DNA of 64,000 nucleotides from Juglans regia (Eukaryota; Streptophyta; Magnoliopsida; Fagales; Juglandaceae): contig NC_049909.1 of assembly GCF_001411555.2 (NCBI RefSeq), positions 11,477,485 through 11,541,484 of the forward strand, given 5' to 3'. This document shows positions 11,661 through 23,833 of the stretch, one piece after another. Made by a program: the position numbers and the translations under genes. Below the pieces are notes generated by a model. It did no database searches. It saw only the letters and a program-made list of their open reading frames with translations, and was not told the DNA's origin. How positions within the stretch are numbered: position 1 is the stretch's first letter; each line of letters starts with the position of its first letter.

Positions 11661-12024
11661 TGTTAGAATTTTGGTTTTCCTAGAAAACTATTTGTCTTCC
11701 CTAAGGTGGTCCACTTCATCTATCAAGCATAGGAAATTACCTTTAGTAAATAAAGTAGTTAAGTCTTGCTATTTTTTTATGGATGAAATAATGAAGGTAG
11801 CCCAAAAGTTGTAGAAGTAATAAGCAAGGGTCCACAGTCTTGCCTATATAAAGGGACTTGTGTTTTCCATTAGACTCACCCCATAAAGTTCTAAGATAAA
11901 AAACTAGAAGTCCCTTCTCTACATAAAATCTCTACTCTCTTTTGTAGGCTTTTCAATTCTTAAACTCAAATAGTTGGAGGTAAAATCTCCTATGGATCTT
12001 TTTATTCTTTCAAGAAGTTCTACA
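11661..12024 (+). repeat. 5' LTR of the Copia element
   Basis: It begins TGTTAGAATTTTGG and ends AAGTTCTACA. A TATATAAAG box at 11845-11853 is placed to start the genomic RNA. It aligns along its length with 20664-21045. Confidence 0.93.
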
Positions 12025-12026
12025 GT

Positions 12027-12039
12027 TGGTATCAAAGCT
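12027..12039 (+). other. Primer binding site of the Copia element
   Basis: TGGTATCAAAGCT lies two bases after the LTR end and differs from the usual initiator-Met site (TGGTATCAGAGC) at one position of 12. Confidence 0.85.
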
Positions 12040-12639
12040 AAACCTTTTAGTTTTGTATTGAATTATTAGTATTTCAATTTTGTTCATATAATGAGTTTTT
12101 AATGATTTCGGAGATGGACTTGACTTTCGGCTTTTAAGTTTTTTGTCTTCGAATTCATATCCAGATGGTTATGTGCTCATAACTATATTAATGGATTTCA
12201 AAGGCATGTTTTGACTTTGGACTTAATTTCAAGCTTTATACATATTGATGGGCGGGCTAATTTACAGTTAATAGGTTTTTACCTATTTTAGTAGACGCTC
12301 GGTTGTATTTCTTTTGAATAATGAAGGTAATGCTATAACATCCTGATTATTTAAAATAATATATAAATAAATTTGGAATCTTATTGTAACTAAATCATAA
12401 GTTTGAAGGACTTATCCTTATAGGAAAATCTTTAATTTTTGTGATTTAATTAGTATAAGAAAATGATTTTCGGTATTGACGGTAAAATTTATCTTCTGCC
12501 TACAAGTGTGGATAGTTTTATTTACTAATATTCGGAATACTTTATCTTATAAATAACGATAAGTAAATTTATGTTGTTATGCAACTTTTTCCCATAAGAA
12601 AGTTAAAATTTACTTGAATTCATAGCATTAAAGTTTTTC

Positions 12640-13470
12640 TTGATTTTTGTAGTTGTTGTTCCACAATTCTTAGTTGATGGTGTTTATTTTATTCCAATAC
12701 TTAACGGCACTAATTATTCTGACTGGAAAGATTGGGTTCATTTTACCATGGGGTATATGGACCTTGACTATGCACTTTGTGTGGAGCAACCACCTGCTGC
12801 CACAGATAGGATAAACAAGAAGTCATTGAAAATCGCCAATGGTGGGAGCGATCTAATTGCCTAAGTCTAATGCTCATAAAGTCTCGTATGAGTAAGAGCA
12901 TTAGAGGTTCTATTTGTGACTGCGCTACAATTAAGGAATTAATGCAGGCAATTAAGGAACAATTTGTTCGCTCTGACAAGGGTTTAGCTATCACTCTTAT
13001 TAGGCAATTCACTACTAAAGCTTTTGACAGTTCTAAGGATATGCGCGCATACATTACGGAAATTATAGACATTATTTTTCAACTTAAGGGCTTAAAGATA
13101 GAGATATCTGAGCCGTTCGTTCCATTTCATCCTTGACTCACTACCATCTGAGTATGGGCTTTTTAAGATCTCTTATAACACATATAAGGAAAACTGGTCA
13201 ATTACGGATCTTCTAACCATATGTGTGCAAGAAGATGAAATGATAAAGCATGATCAACCTAAAAGTGCAAATATGGTCGTGAATGATAAAGTTAAGATTG
13301 AGAAAGGTCAAGGTGGACTTCAAAAGAAAATGAATCATAATGTGCCATCAAAATCCAATGGATCTAATGGCAAAAAGGTGACCTACTTCTTTTGCAAGAA
13401 ATAGGGTTATGTAAAGAAGAGCTGCATCAAGTATAAAAAGTGGCTTGAAAAGAAATATAGCTTTATCTCT
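12640..13470 (+). pseudogene. Copia gag pseudogene
   Basis: Two frames cover the gag domain. 12640-12864 holds LNGTNYSDWKDWVHFTMGYM and its stop at 12862 follows a frame change. 12870-13136 holds MLIKSRMSKSIRGSI and KEQFVRSDKGLAITLIRQF of the UBN2 domain. A damaged zinc knuckle follows at about 13380-13430 (FFCKK, stop, GYVKKSC), in which the first Cys is Phe and a stop interrupts the finger. Gag would package the element RNA; this copy cannot. Confidence 0.85.
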
Positions 13471-13478
13471 CTTGTGTG

Positions 13479-14744
13479 TTATGAATCTTTTTTCACTGAT
13501 GCTCCTAAAAATTCAGGGTGGATTGACTCCGGTTCTTCAATCCATATTGTGAATACATTGTAGGGTTTTCTCACTAGAAGGAAAAATAGTGAACTTTGGT
13601 TTTTCACCGGAAATAAAGGGCATTCACAAGTTGTTGTAGTTAGAGTTTTTAGAGTGATTCTCAAATCAGGAAATGTTTTGGATTTAAATAATGTATTTTA
13701 TATTCCATAATTTAGTAGAAATTTAATTTCTGTTTCCAAACTTAGTATCAAAGGTTACAATTTCCTTTTTTAGAATACTATGATTGCTTTTAAGAATAAA
13801 ATTATTGTTGGTTCTGGAACTTTAGTTGATAACTTGTTTAAATTAGATATTCATCCCGATTTTGAGGAGAATTATCTCTCACTGCAGTCAGTTGGCATTA
13901 AGATAAACCTTTTGAATGAAAAATTTTCTCTACTATGGTATAAGAGATTGGGACACATCTCTATAGAGAGGATGAAACAGTTAGTAAAAGAAGAGGTCCT
14001 ACATGATCTCAATTTTACCGACTTCAAGAATTGTGTAGACTACATAAAGGGCAAGCAAACCAACAATAATTCTAAAGGTTTAAGAAGGAGCTCAAGTGTT
14101 CTTGAGATTATACACACATATATTTGTAGACCATTTCCTACCCCTTACCTACATGGTCAGAGATATGACGACTATTTTAGGTATATGTATCTTTATCTTC
14201 TGAATGAGAAGGCTCAAGCATTAGATGCTTTCAAAGCCTATAAAGCAGAAGTAGAGAATCAAAGTGAAAAGAAAATCAAGATCGTAAGATCTGATAGAAG
14301 AGGGAAATATTATGGTAAGTACATAGAACATGGACAGATGAATGGTCCATTTGCAAATTTCCTTCAAGAGGAAGACGTTGTTGCCCAATATTCAATGCCT
14401 GGCACACCACAACAAAATAGTGTTGCATAAAGAAGGAACTGTACCTAATATATATGGTAAGGAGAATGATTAATTAATCTAACATGCAAATTTCCTTGTG
14501 GAGTGAAGCTCTTAAAACTGCAATGTATATATTAAATAGGGTTTCATCCAAGTTTGTCTCTAAAACACATTTCGAGTTCCGAAAAGAGTGGAAACCTAAT
14601 TTAAATCATATACACATATGGGATTGTCCTGCTGAAATTAGGATTTATAATCCTAACATAAAAAAATTAGACCCAATGACAACTAGCGGTTTCTTTATTG
14701 GGTATCCAAGTAACTCCAAACGATATAGGTTTTATTGTCTCAAT
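13479..14744 (+). pseudogene. Copia protease and integrase pseudogene
   Basis: The protease motif GWIDSGSSIHIVNT is at about 13519-13560 and is followed by a stop. The pre-integrase zinc motif region (LLWYKRLGHISIERMKQL) and integrase core lie in 13780-14430. The core shows HTYICRPFPTP, where the first catalytic Asp of the usual HTDICGPF is Tyr, and IVRSDRRGKYYG for the second. The frame ends at 14430, after QYSMPGTPQQNSVA. A further piece of the integrase C-terminal region is at 14484-14747 (LWSEALKTAMYILNRVSSK, SGFFIGYPSNSKRYRFY). The hAT element interrupts directly after this. Confidence 0.88.
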
Positions 14745-15264
14745 TAGTGTTTTTGGTACCGTACCGTACCGGCCGGTACATGCCGTACCAGCCAGTTGGC
14801 TGGTACTGGAAATATGCTATTCCGTACTAGTTAAAATACCGGGTGTACTGGCCGATACCGGCCTGTACCGGCTGGTATTTGATGTTTCGGCCGAAACATA
14901 AATTTCAGCCGGTACACATTTCGACCGAAACCTGGGAGTCGGGAGCCGGGGGTTAAGCTGATGGCATTTTTGAAATTATGGCAAATTATTAGGGGCAAAT
15001 TTGGACTTTCACCTCAAACATAAAACCTAAGTCTGAATCATTTCTTTCTCTTCTCTATTTCCGTATTTCGTTTCTTTCAATTTCGTTCGCCAGCTGCAGC
15101 ACCCGAGTCCCAGACCGCAAACGGCCAGCCAGTTGCCAGTGTCCACTGTCCTCCGTCTCGTCACACCGAACGTCGCCGACCACCGCCCTCATCTCGGTAT
15201 TTTACTCTTTTTTTTGTTTATTACTTAGTTTGATTTTTTTTTGTTACTTTTTTTATAAATAAAT

Positions 15265-15625
15265 CATAATTGTATTTTTATAGATGTTTTAGATTATATG
15301 TTTGTAGATGTTTTAGATTATATTGTTATAGTGTTTGTTTGTATTTTTATAGATGTTTTAGATTATATTTTTATAGATGTTTGTTTATATTTTTACAAAT
15401 TATGTTTTTATAGATGTTTGTTTATATTTTTATAAATTATATTTTTATAGATGTTTGTTTATAGTTTATATTTTTATAAATTATATTTTTGTAGATGTTT
15501 GTTTATATTTTTATAGATTATGTTTTGATAGATGTTTGTTTATAGTTTATATTTTTATAGATTATATTTTTATAGATGTTTGTTTATATATTTTATAGAT
15601 GTTTGTTTATAGTTTAGATTTGATG
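15265..15625. repeat. TTTATAGATGTTTGTTTATA degenerate tandem repeat
   Basis: An AT-rich minisatellite of TATTTTTATAGATGTTTG-type units with variable spacing lies in the leader of the hAT element, upstream of its transposase. The apparent open frame over it is a product of the repeat, not a gene. Confidence 0.8.
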
Positions 15626-15684
15626 AGTTTCTTCTTAATGGCTTACTTATAAGTGTTAATGTTTTATACTTTTAATAGTTATAA

Positions 15685-18131
15685 ATGTCTAGTTGTCAAT
15701 CAACCGGTAGTATGACTTCAACTCCAGCACTTGCTCCTGTAAGATCAGAAGATCCAACTTGGGCCCATGCACATGCAGTGCCAGGGGCAAGAAATAATAC
15801 TGAATGTTTATATTGTAATAAAGTAATTAGAAGTGGCGGGATCACTCGGTTGAAGTATCATCTAGCTGGGATTCCAGGCGATGTAGAAGCATGTAAAAAG
15901 GTCACTGAAGATGTAAAATGACAAATGAATGAGTTGCTTAATGAAATGAAAAAAAATAAAGAGAAGAAAAGAAAAATAAGTTCAAAGATTGGAGGCGATA
16001 TAGATTTAACATCTAATGATATTGATGATAGTAATAGTATGGAGGGACAGTCTCAGCTTTCAAAAGGTAAGGGGAAGTCGAAAGAATTTGGAAATGGAAA
16101 GTCAGTGGGGGGATTGAGTAGATTTTTTACTCCAAGAACAATTCCTGGGGCACAACCTTCAATTAAGAGTTCTATGTCTTCAAATGAGATGATTGTAAAA
16201 GCAAAGATGACTGTATCACGCTGGTGGTATAATGCTAATCTGCCTTTCAATGCAGCTCAATCCAAGTTTTATTAACCAGCTATCGATGCCATGACTGCCA
16301 TTGGGCCAGGATTCAAGGGCCCATCTTTATATGAGTTGAGAGGAAATTTGTTAAAGATGGCTGTAGATGAGGTTCAAGATTATTTGCAACAAATTAAGAA
16401 GGTTTGGAATGAGACCGGTTGTTCACTAATGACAGATGGTTGGACAAACCAAAAACAACAATCAATAATCAACTTTCTAGTTTATTGTCCGAAAGGTACA
16501 ATGTTTTTGACGTCTATTGATACATCTGGCCTTAGAAAAGATGCTGAAACATAGTTTAATATCTTTGATGAGGTTGTTCAAGAAATTAGAGCTGAGAATC
16601 TTGTGTAGTTTATAACGGACAATGATGCAAGTTATAAAGCTGCAGGAAAATAGTTACAACAGAAGTATGGCTCTTTCTACTGGTCCCTATGTGCAGCTCA
16701 TTGCATAGACTTAATGTTGGATAATTTTTCTGATCCAAGATATTTTTCCCTTATTGATGATGCTATAAAAAAGGAAAAAAAGATAACAAAGTTCATCTAT
16801 AACCATGGTTGGGTTTTGGCATTGATGAGAAAAGACTTTACCAAAGGTCATGATTTGTGTCGTCCTACAATTACAAGATTTGCGACAAATTTTTTAAGTA
16901 TCAAATGTTTGCTCTTGTTTAAGAAAGAACTCAGACAAATGTTTACTTGTGATAAATGGATTGCATCAAGTCATTCTAAGAGCAACATAGGGAAGGAGAT
17001 AACTGAGATCGTTTTAGAAGATAAAGAGTTTTGGGCTCAATGTCAATTTATTGTCAGAGTTAGTGAGTCTTTGGTTTGTGTTCTACGACTTGTTGACGGA
17101 GATGAGAAGCCTGCAATGGGATACTTGTATGATGCAATGGAAAGAGCCAAAGAGAACATAAAAGTAAGATGCAATAACAAAGTTAGTTTATTCAGTCCAT
17201 TCACCAGGATCATTGATTCAAGATGGGATAGGCAGCTTCACAGTCCATTACATGCGGCGGGTTGTTTTCTTAATCCTGGAATTTACTATAGCCTCAATTT
17301 TAAAAATAAAAATGATGTTATAAGAGGCTTCAACAGTTGTGTTATGAAGATGGAACTTGATCCTGATAATCAAGATAAGATCATTGCAGAACTTGACTTG
17401 TATAAGAATGCAATAGGTGAGTTTGGACATTCTTTAGCAATCCGCCAGCATGATAAGATTAATCCAGGTATTATCATTTATCAATATCATTTGTTAAATA
17501 ATGTGACTTTGTACTTTAAATTTTATCTTATTTTATTTTTACTGATTAATAATTTTAAATTGCATTACTGTTATAGTTGCATGATGGACTCAATTTGGTT
17601 GCGAGGTTCCAACACTTCAAAGGTTTGCTGTTCGAGTACTAAGTCAATGTTGTAGTGCAACTGGATGTGAGAGAAACTGGAGCACATTTGATTTTATTCA
17701 TTTGAAGAAGAGAAATAGATTAGTGCATAAATGTTTGAATGACTTAGTATTTGTTCGTTATAACTTGAAGTTGAGAGAGAGGTAAATTTTTTTAATACTA
17801 ATGTTTTCACTATTGAAAAATATATAACATTTTCACTTATGTTTGATTTTATTTTTACAGGAGCATAAAAATGGGAAGAGATGCTTTAGATCCAATCAAT
17901 CTTGAAAACATTGATTTGATGGAAGAATGGGTAGGTGAAGAATTTGAGCTTCTTGATGGAGAAGATTTGGATTGGGCAAGTATTGAAGAGCCATTAGCCT
18001 CACTAAATGAGGAAGACAATGATAATGTTGGTATTGATGTTGATGACGGTAATGACGTTGATGAAAATATTTTGATTAACATGTCGAATCCTGATCCTTA
18101 TTGTCTTTTTGATGAGGATGAGTATCTTTGA
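15685..18131 (+). pseudogene. hAT transposase pseudogene (BED, DUF659, hATC)
   Basis: The likely start is ATG 15685 (MSSCQSTGSMTS). The BED zinc finger follows: ECLYCNKVIRSGGITRLKYH and then a Cys near GDVEACKKV, which binds DNA. A stop follows at 15919-15921. A Lys-rich linker and FTPRTIPGAQPS precede a DUF659-type segment (WNETGCSLMTDGWTNQKQQS, 16400-16460). The RNase H-like catalytic core covers 16550-17467, with SLCAAHCIDLML and SRWDRQLHSPLHAAGCFLNP. An intron with GT at 17468 and an acceptor just before about 17577 is followed by the hATC dimerisation region (ATGCERNWSTFDFIHLKKRN). A second intron precedes an acidic tail ending at 18131. At least five in-frame stops (15921, 16275, after DAET, in NLV-FITDN, in AAGK-LQQ) make it dead. 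Confidence 0.88.
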
Positions 18132-18455
18132 TGACGTGGTGACGTTAATGATTTTATCATGATAATGTTGATGTTTATAACTTTATGTTAGTTGTAACTT
18201 AAAACTTAAGACTTGTATTGAGAAGTATTGAGTTTATGACTTATTCTGTTGTTATTTTGGAATACAGTTAATGCTTGTATATATATAATTTATTCAGGTA
18301 TAAATTATTCCGAAACGGTACATAAAACGGTACCGGTACCGAAACGGTATCGGGACCGAAATATTATCCCGAAACGGTACCGGTACAGAAATATTTCGTT
18401 TCAGTGCCTTGATCGGTACGGCTTCCAGTACGGTATTCAAAACTTTGGTCCCAGT

Positions 18456-20370
18456 CATAACCCTAGAATTGTCAAATCTAAAAATGCAAGGTTTCTTGAG
18501 GATGTTGATCTAGTGGGAGTGTGAATCCTCAATATGTCACTTTTGAGAGAATTGCCTTTTTTTGGAGGAAGAATGATTGTCTTAAGGCAAAATAGATCAC
18601 AAAATCATGCGGTGACACCAATTCAAGAACATCATATTTCTGTAAATGATGTTCAACATGAAGTTATTCCACATTTACAGTTTGAGCCAATTGAGTCATC
18701 TCCAAATAACGAAGTAGTGACTTTAAGAAGATCCTTCAGAATACGTGCTATTCTAGATGACTACATTGTATACCTAACTGAGTCTGATTTTGATGTTGGA
18801 CTTCCAGAAGACCCAATTACGTTTCACAAGCCATGAGTGGAGATAAATCTACATTTTGGTTGAATGCCATGAGGAATGCGTTAGAATCCATTTATAAGAA
18901 CCAAGTTTGAGATCTCATCGAAGTACTAGAAGGGGCGGCAACAATTGGCTACAAATGGGTTTATAAAGCCAAACAAGATTATTCTGGTAATGTCGAACGA
19001 TATAAGGCTAGACTTATCGTTAAAGGATTCACTTAGAAGGAACGCATAGATTATCTCGAAACCTTCTCTCTGGTCTCTAAGAAGGATTCGTTGAGATAAT
19101 TATGGTCTTAGTAGCTCATTTTGATTTAGAGCTATATCAAATGGATGTGAAAACGACTTTTCTTAATGGAGATCTTGATGAAGTTGTATACGTGAAACAA
19201 CTTGAGGGTTTCAGTGATGATAGTCATAAAGTATGCAAGTTGAATAAGTCTCTTTATGGACTAAAACAAGCTTCCCGTGAATGGTATTTAAAGTTTTACA
19301 AGATTGTTATCTCATACGGTTTTATCGAGAATCTTGTTGATCAATGTATATACCTTAAGTTCAGTGGGAGCAAATACATTTTCCTAGTCCTATATTGAGA
19401 TGATATTCTTCTTGCAAGCAGTGATTTGGGCTTATTACATGAGACTAAACAATTTCTCTCCCAAAACTTTGAAATGTAGGATATGGGTGAAGTCTCTTAT
19501 GTCATTTGCATAGAGATTCACAAAGACATGAAACAAAGAGTCTTAGGACTGTCTCAAAATGTCTACATTGAAAAGATTTTACAGAGATTCGGTATAAAAG
19601 ATTGCAAAGCCTCTGTAGCTCCCATAATCTAAGGTGATAAATTTCATAAAAGTTAATTACCTGAAAATGCATTGGAATAAGAGCAGATGAAAAGTGTGCC
19701 TTATACATATGTAGTGGGTAGCTTGATGTATGCTCAAGTTTGCACCTGTCCAGACATATGTCTAGTTGTTGGATTATAAGGTCGCTATCAAAGTAACCCA
19801 TGTCTTCAACATTGGATAGCAGCAAAGAAAGTGATGCGGTATTTGCAAGGAACCAATGACTACATGCTAACTTACAGGCATACAAAAAATTTGCATGTGA
19901 TTGGCTATTCAGATTTAGATTTTGCTAGTTGTGTAGGCACCATAAAGTCTATTTCTGGATATATCTTTCTTCTTGCTGAAGGAGCTATATCTTGAAATAG
20001 TACGAAGCAATCTATAGTTGCTACATCTACTGTGGAGGTAGAATTTATTTCGTGCTATGAAGCAACGACACAAGTCATGTGGTTGAATAATTTTATTTCT
20101 GGTCTTAAAGTTTTTGATTCCATTAAAAGACCAATAAAAATTATTTGTGATAACACCGCTGTAGTGTTCTTCTTAAAGAACAATAAGAGCAGAAGAAGAA
20201 GAAAGCATATCGACATAAAATATTTAAGTGTAAGAGAGAACATAAAAAATAATGCGGTATATATTGAGCACACCAGCACAGATTTGATGTTAGCCAATCA
20301 AATGACCAAAAGTTTACCGGTAAAACAGTTTCAAGGTCATGTGGATTGTATGAGCCTATCTAAAGTGTAA
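18456..20370 (+). pseudogene. Copia reverse transcriptase and RNase H pseudogene
   Basis: The frame resumes after the hAT element with NPRIVKSKNARFLEDVDLVG. The RT region follows with GYKWVYKAKQDYSGNVERYK (about 18950-19010), QMDVKTTFLNGDLDEVVYV (19140-19196) and LNKSLYGLKQASREWYLKFY. The catalytic YVDD box is broken: codons read LY, TGA, DDILLASSD at about 19390-19425, so Val became a stop. RNase H remains are VIGYSDLDFASCVG (about 19901-19940) and STVEVEFISCYEATTQVMWL, ending with IDIKYLSVRENIKNN and a stop at 20370. Several other stops (18837, 19035, 19400, 19630) confirm decay. Confidence 0.9.
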
Positions 20371-20663
20371 TCTCTCTCATGTTGCTATATATTCTACAAA
20401 GAATAAAGTTGAATTCAATTTCAATTTTGCGCATAAAGTAACGAATTCGTTATATCTATTGGGTGATTAAGTTGGACTTGAATAACTTTATTAGTTGTTT
20501 ATAAAGTATTTAAAGGGATACTATGTATTGTGACACGTGGAAGGGAAATGTTCACTATAGAGAGCAATACCGCCATGGTTCGTGTATCAAATACCTTGAT
20601 ATAATTGAGAGCATTATTTTTTGTCATTTTAGTTTAACCTATTAAGTGAACCAAGTGAGAGAA
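20371..20663 (+). other. Copia 3' untranslated region and polypurine tract
   Basis: This is noncoding sequence between the RNase H stop and the 3' LTR. The last bases AAGTGAGAGAA (about 20653-20663) are purine-rich next to the LTR and are the likely plus-strand primer. Confidence 0.65.
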
Positions 20664-21045
20664 TATTAAACTTTTGGTTTACCTAGAAAACCAGTTGTCT
20701 TCCCTAAGGTAGTTCACTTCATTTAAGATGATTCACTTCATCTATCAAGCATAGAAAATTACCCTTAATAAATAAAGTGGTTAACTCTTACTATTTGTTT
20801 ATGGATGAAATAATGAGGGTAGCCCAAAGGTTGTAGGAGTAATAAGTAAGGATTCCTAGTCTTGCCTATATAAAGGGCTTGTGTTTTCCATTAGACTTAC
20901 CCCATAAAGTTATATGGCAAAAGAATAGAAGTCCATTCTTTACAGAAAATTTTTACTCTCTTTTGTAGGCTGTTTAGTTCTCAAACCCAAATGACTGGAG
21001 GTAAAAGATTCTATGGATCTCTTTATTTTTTCAATAAGTTCTACA
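20664..21045 (+). repeat. 3' LTR of the Copia element
   Basis: It aligns with 11661-12024, shares the TATATAAAG box and ends TTCTACA. The start is TATTAAAC where the 5' copy has TGTTAGAA, so the TG end is lost. A local duplication of about 20 bp (two copies of a TTCACTTCATYTA-like segment around 20707-20740) is absent from the 5' copy. The divergence shows an old insertion. Confidence 0.92.
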
Positions 21046-21050
21046 CTTGA

Positions 21051-22670
21051 GGCTATTGCTTGGTGGTGGATCCGCCATATAGGGTGGTGTAATTTTGTCA
21101 TGGCATCCTCATTGGATTCGGGTTGCAACCGAGATGGTACTGGAGGTGGGAGAGTTTATCGTACGGTGGAGGGGAAACCAACGCTAGCACTCTCTTTCTC
21201 GGCACCTTTGGTGTGCGACTACTTGTTGGCATGAGAATGGGGTGCTTATGGCTGAATGTGCGACGATGAACACATAAGTGTAGTGGCTTGATCTCAAGTG
21301 GCTTAAGGAGCCTTGTATTGGTTGTGGCTTGGAGGTCGACGCTATTTGTGGTTGAGAAAGGAAAATGGATGATGCATGGATATGGCGTTGGGGAGCAGCT
21401 TGAGGCTGTATATGACGTTGAGGTTGTCGTGTATGTGTCTTGTGGTCTCTACATGACGTTGTTGTGCAAGGGCGACGTAAAGGGGCTCAAAAGGTGGTTG
21501 TGAGGTGCTATGGTGGTGAGGCTCTTGTGGAAGGGAAATCGAGATGCCATTTGTGACTGGGCTGTCGTGCGTGTGCGTGCGTGTGTGTGTATACTTATGT
21601 ATTTATATACGTATGGTTGTACCCTAGGGTAGAGGAAGAGACGGCATGTGCACGGGCTACGTGGGTTAGATATCCTATTTTGAGCTTTCACTTATAAGCC
21701 TAACGGACCGATGTCAAATTCCAAAATGAGCCTCACATTATCCGATAATATTTTTGGGTTTATAAATAATTTCTTGGGCCCAATACCAATTAATAGGACA
21801 TGCTTGTCCATAAATATTAATTGGACTTTAACCTAATTATCGAATCCAATAAAAAAATCCAAAATTTATCATATTAATTTTTGGTCCATCAGTCTATTCA
21901 AAATTATTCAATAGATTGTAACTAGGCTTATCAATATGGCTTATCTACTGTAATTTAGGTCCAGTAAAATTATTCTTATAATTATTAGGTCTAGTCGTTA
22001 CAGCTCCTTCCTTGGCAGCCCTAGACAGTGGAGGACGCCATAGACACGAGGGAGATTAGGGGGAGGGGAGAAGATGATTAATGGTTGTGGGGAGGGAAAT
22101 TCGAAATGAGGAAAGGAATTGGGGCGAAACGAGTGTTTAGGTTAGTAGAAAATAAAAAATAAAATAAAATCTATGCTGACATGTGTGCAATGTAGGGCTT
22201 TTCTATAGAAGAACTCGCACTCAGTTAATCTTCATTCATCTTGAACTTAATAAGTCACAAAACATTCTTGGTCCAAAAAAAATCTTCAAAAGAAGATCCG
22301 ACAGAACTTAAAATGGTAGAAAAATTATGTCCACCATTTTCATAATTCGTGTCCTTCTCTCTTCCTTTCCTCATTCATGCTGCCCCATTCTTAATCATGT
22401 TATTCTTGCCTTAGCCATCTTCTATTGCATCACCATGTTCATGGTTACCAAGGCACGAACCTACGACCGCTAGGAGTGCTACCCACACCTCCAAAGCGAG
22501 CAACCCTTAGCCCCGCCTTGGCATGGGCCAGGGGGAAGAATTAGGCCTCTAGGCCTCATGGGCAAGTGCCCTTGTCCAGATGCTAAGGGCAAATTGGCTC
22601 CAGTGTTGTCCACCCACCTCGAAAGCGAGAGAGAGAGATAGAGAGAGAGAAAGAGAGAGATGCCTAAGGC
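21051..22670. other. Intergenic region after the Copia insertion
   Basis: No domain is recognised in any frame. The first 600 bp are GT-rich with several short frames. A GT/GC simple repeat lies near 21570-21595 (GTGCGTGCGTGTGTGTGT) and a GA repeat at 22625-22660. Confidence 0.45.
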
Positions 22671-23405
22671 TAGGGGTAACAATATGTGATACGATCCGTT
22701 AACCCAACATGAATACGACACGATAAAAGCGGGTTTGGGTTTGGCCTTAATGGGTTCGAGTCAAAACTGATTGACCTGTTAAGACACCATTGCTTAAAGG
22801 GCCATTAACAGGTTAACCCATTAGACACCATTGCTTAACGGGTCATTAACGAGTTAACCCGTTATGACCCGTTAAGAAAGTAGAATTTACATTTATATCA
22901 TATTTGGGATTGTAACATTATTATTTTACAATATATTTATCATATTTGGGATTGTAACCTTAATATTATTATAATGTATGTTTATCATATTTGTGTAATT
23001 GTGTGTTTATCATATTTGGTACCGTTGGTATTTTAATGTCGATATTTTTATTGTTTGGATTGTAATTTTATACTTGTAGTTAGTTTTTTATTTTTTATAG
23101 ATATTGTTTATATTTTAATATTTATATAAAATCAATTAGTCAAACGGATTGAAACGTGTATGTTCAACCCATTAACGTAAACGGGTTGAAACGGGTCGGG
23201 TCTGGTCGTGTTGTATCATGTCAATCTATTTCATATTTAGTAACTGGTCAAAACATGTCAACCTGTTGTCTTAATGAGTCATATTAGAGTTTGAGATTTT
23301 AACACGAAATCTTTAACGGATCGTGTTCGGGTTGATCCATTAAGTATAATGTGTATGTCTTGACACGACACAAACACGACCCGTTAACACAATTTGACAC
23401 TCCTA
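22671..23405. mobile_element. hAT-like non-autonomous element with ACCCGTTAA repeats
   Basis: The left end TAGGGGTAACAATATG and the right end read inward, TAGGAGTGTCAAATTG, match at 12 of 16 positions. Near both ends the words ACCCGTTAA or TTAACGGGT, with ACACGA, are repeated, around an AT-rich core. The expected 8-bp duplication is not clean: CCTAAGGC on the left and a related GGCTAAGTC on the right, offset by one or two bases. There is no transposase. Confidence 0.65.
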
Positions 23406-23833
23406 TGGCTAAGTCTAGGAGCGAGCTATGGGGGCTAAGAACTTTTAAACAAGAGGAAACAAAGAGAGATTGTCGAGTGTGAGGGTTTTAAAACAAAAAA
23501 CTTGGATAAAAACGGTGTCATTCTGGGGGGATTCGAAGGCCCACCACCCAACCTTAATGACTATAAATGCGGGTATCCGTTCACACCAACTTATGGGAAA
23601 GCATGTCGGTATGAGTCTCAAACCGAGATCGAGATCGAGATCAATGATTGTGAATATGGGTCTAGATCACGAATCAAAATTGAGACCCATGAGTCGCCAT
23701 GACCATTATGGTGAGTCTATAATCTAAATGCCACGATAGAAAAAGTTTATTTTTTTCTAATTTAGTCTAATTGGGTGGGATTTGGATGGTGGTTTTGGAA
23801 AATTAGCTCACTTCTCCCATAAGTTCCGGTAGT

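Larger units (their letters stand above)
14745..18447 (+). mobile_element. hAT transposon nested in Copia pol
   Basis: The left end TAGTGTTTTTGGTACCGTAC and the right end read inward, CAAAGTTTTGAATACCGTAC, are imperfect terminal repeats. The 8-bp duplication is GTCTCAAT (14737-14744) and GTCCCAGT (18448-18455), with 6 of 8 bases matching. The Copia frame resumes right after it. Subterminal zones are dense in GTACCGGCCGGTAC-like and CGGTACCGGTACCG-like words (14757-14930 and 18310-18435). It carries a transposase pseudogene. The same end sequences recur in the small element at 50349-50699. Confidence 0.9.
11661..21045 (+). mobile_element. Ty1/Copia retrotransposon, full length, inactive, with nested hAT
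   Basis: The element is bounded by LTRs (11661-12024 and 20664-21045) and a perfect 5-bp target duplication CTTGA at 11656-11660 and 21046-21050. Internal order is primer site, gag, protease, integrase, reverse transcriptase, RNase H, as in Copia. Every domain carries stops or frameshifts, and a 3.7-kb hAT element lies between integrase and reverse transcriptase. Without that insert the element is about 5.7 kb, a normal Copia length. It is autonomous in layout but cannot encode a working polyprotein. Confidence 0.95.

Noticed and set aside
15377..15598. 73-residue Phe/Tyr/Ile-rich open frame
   Set aside because: It is the translation of the TTTATAGATGTTTG minisatellite.
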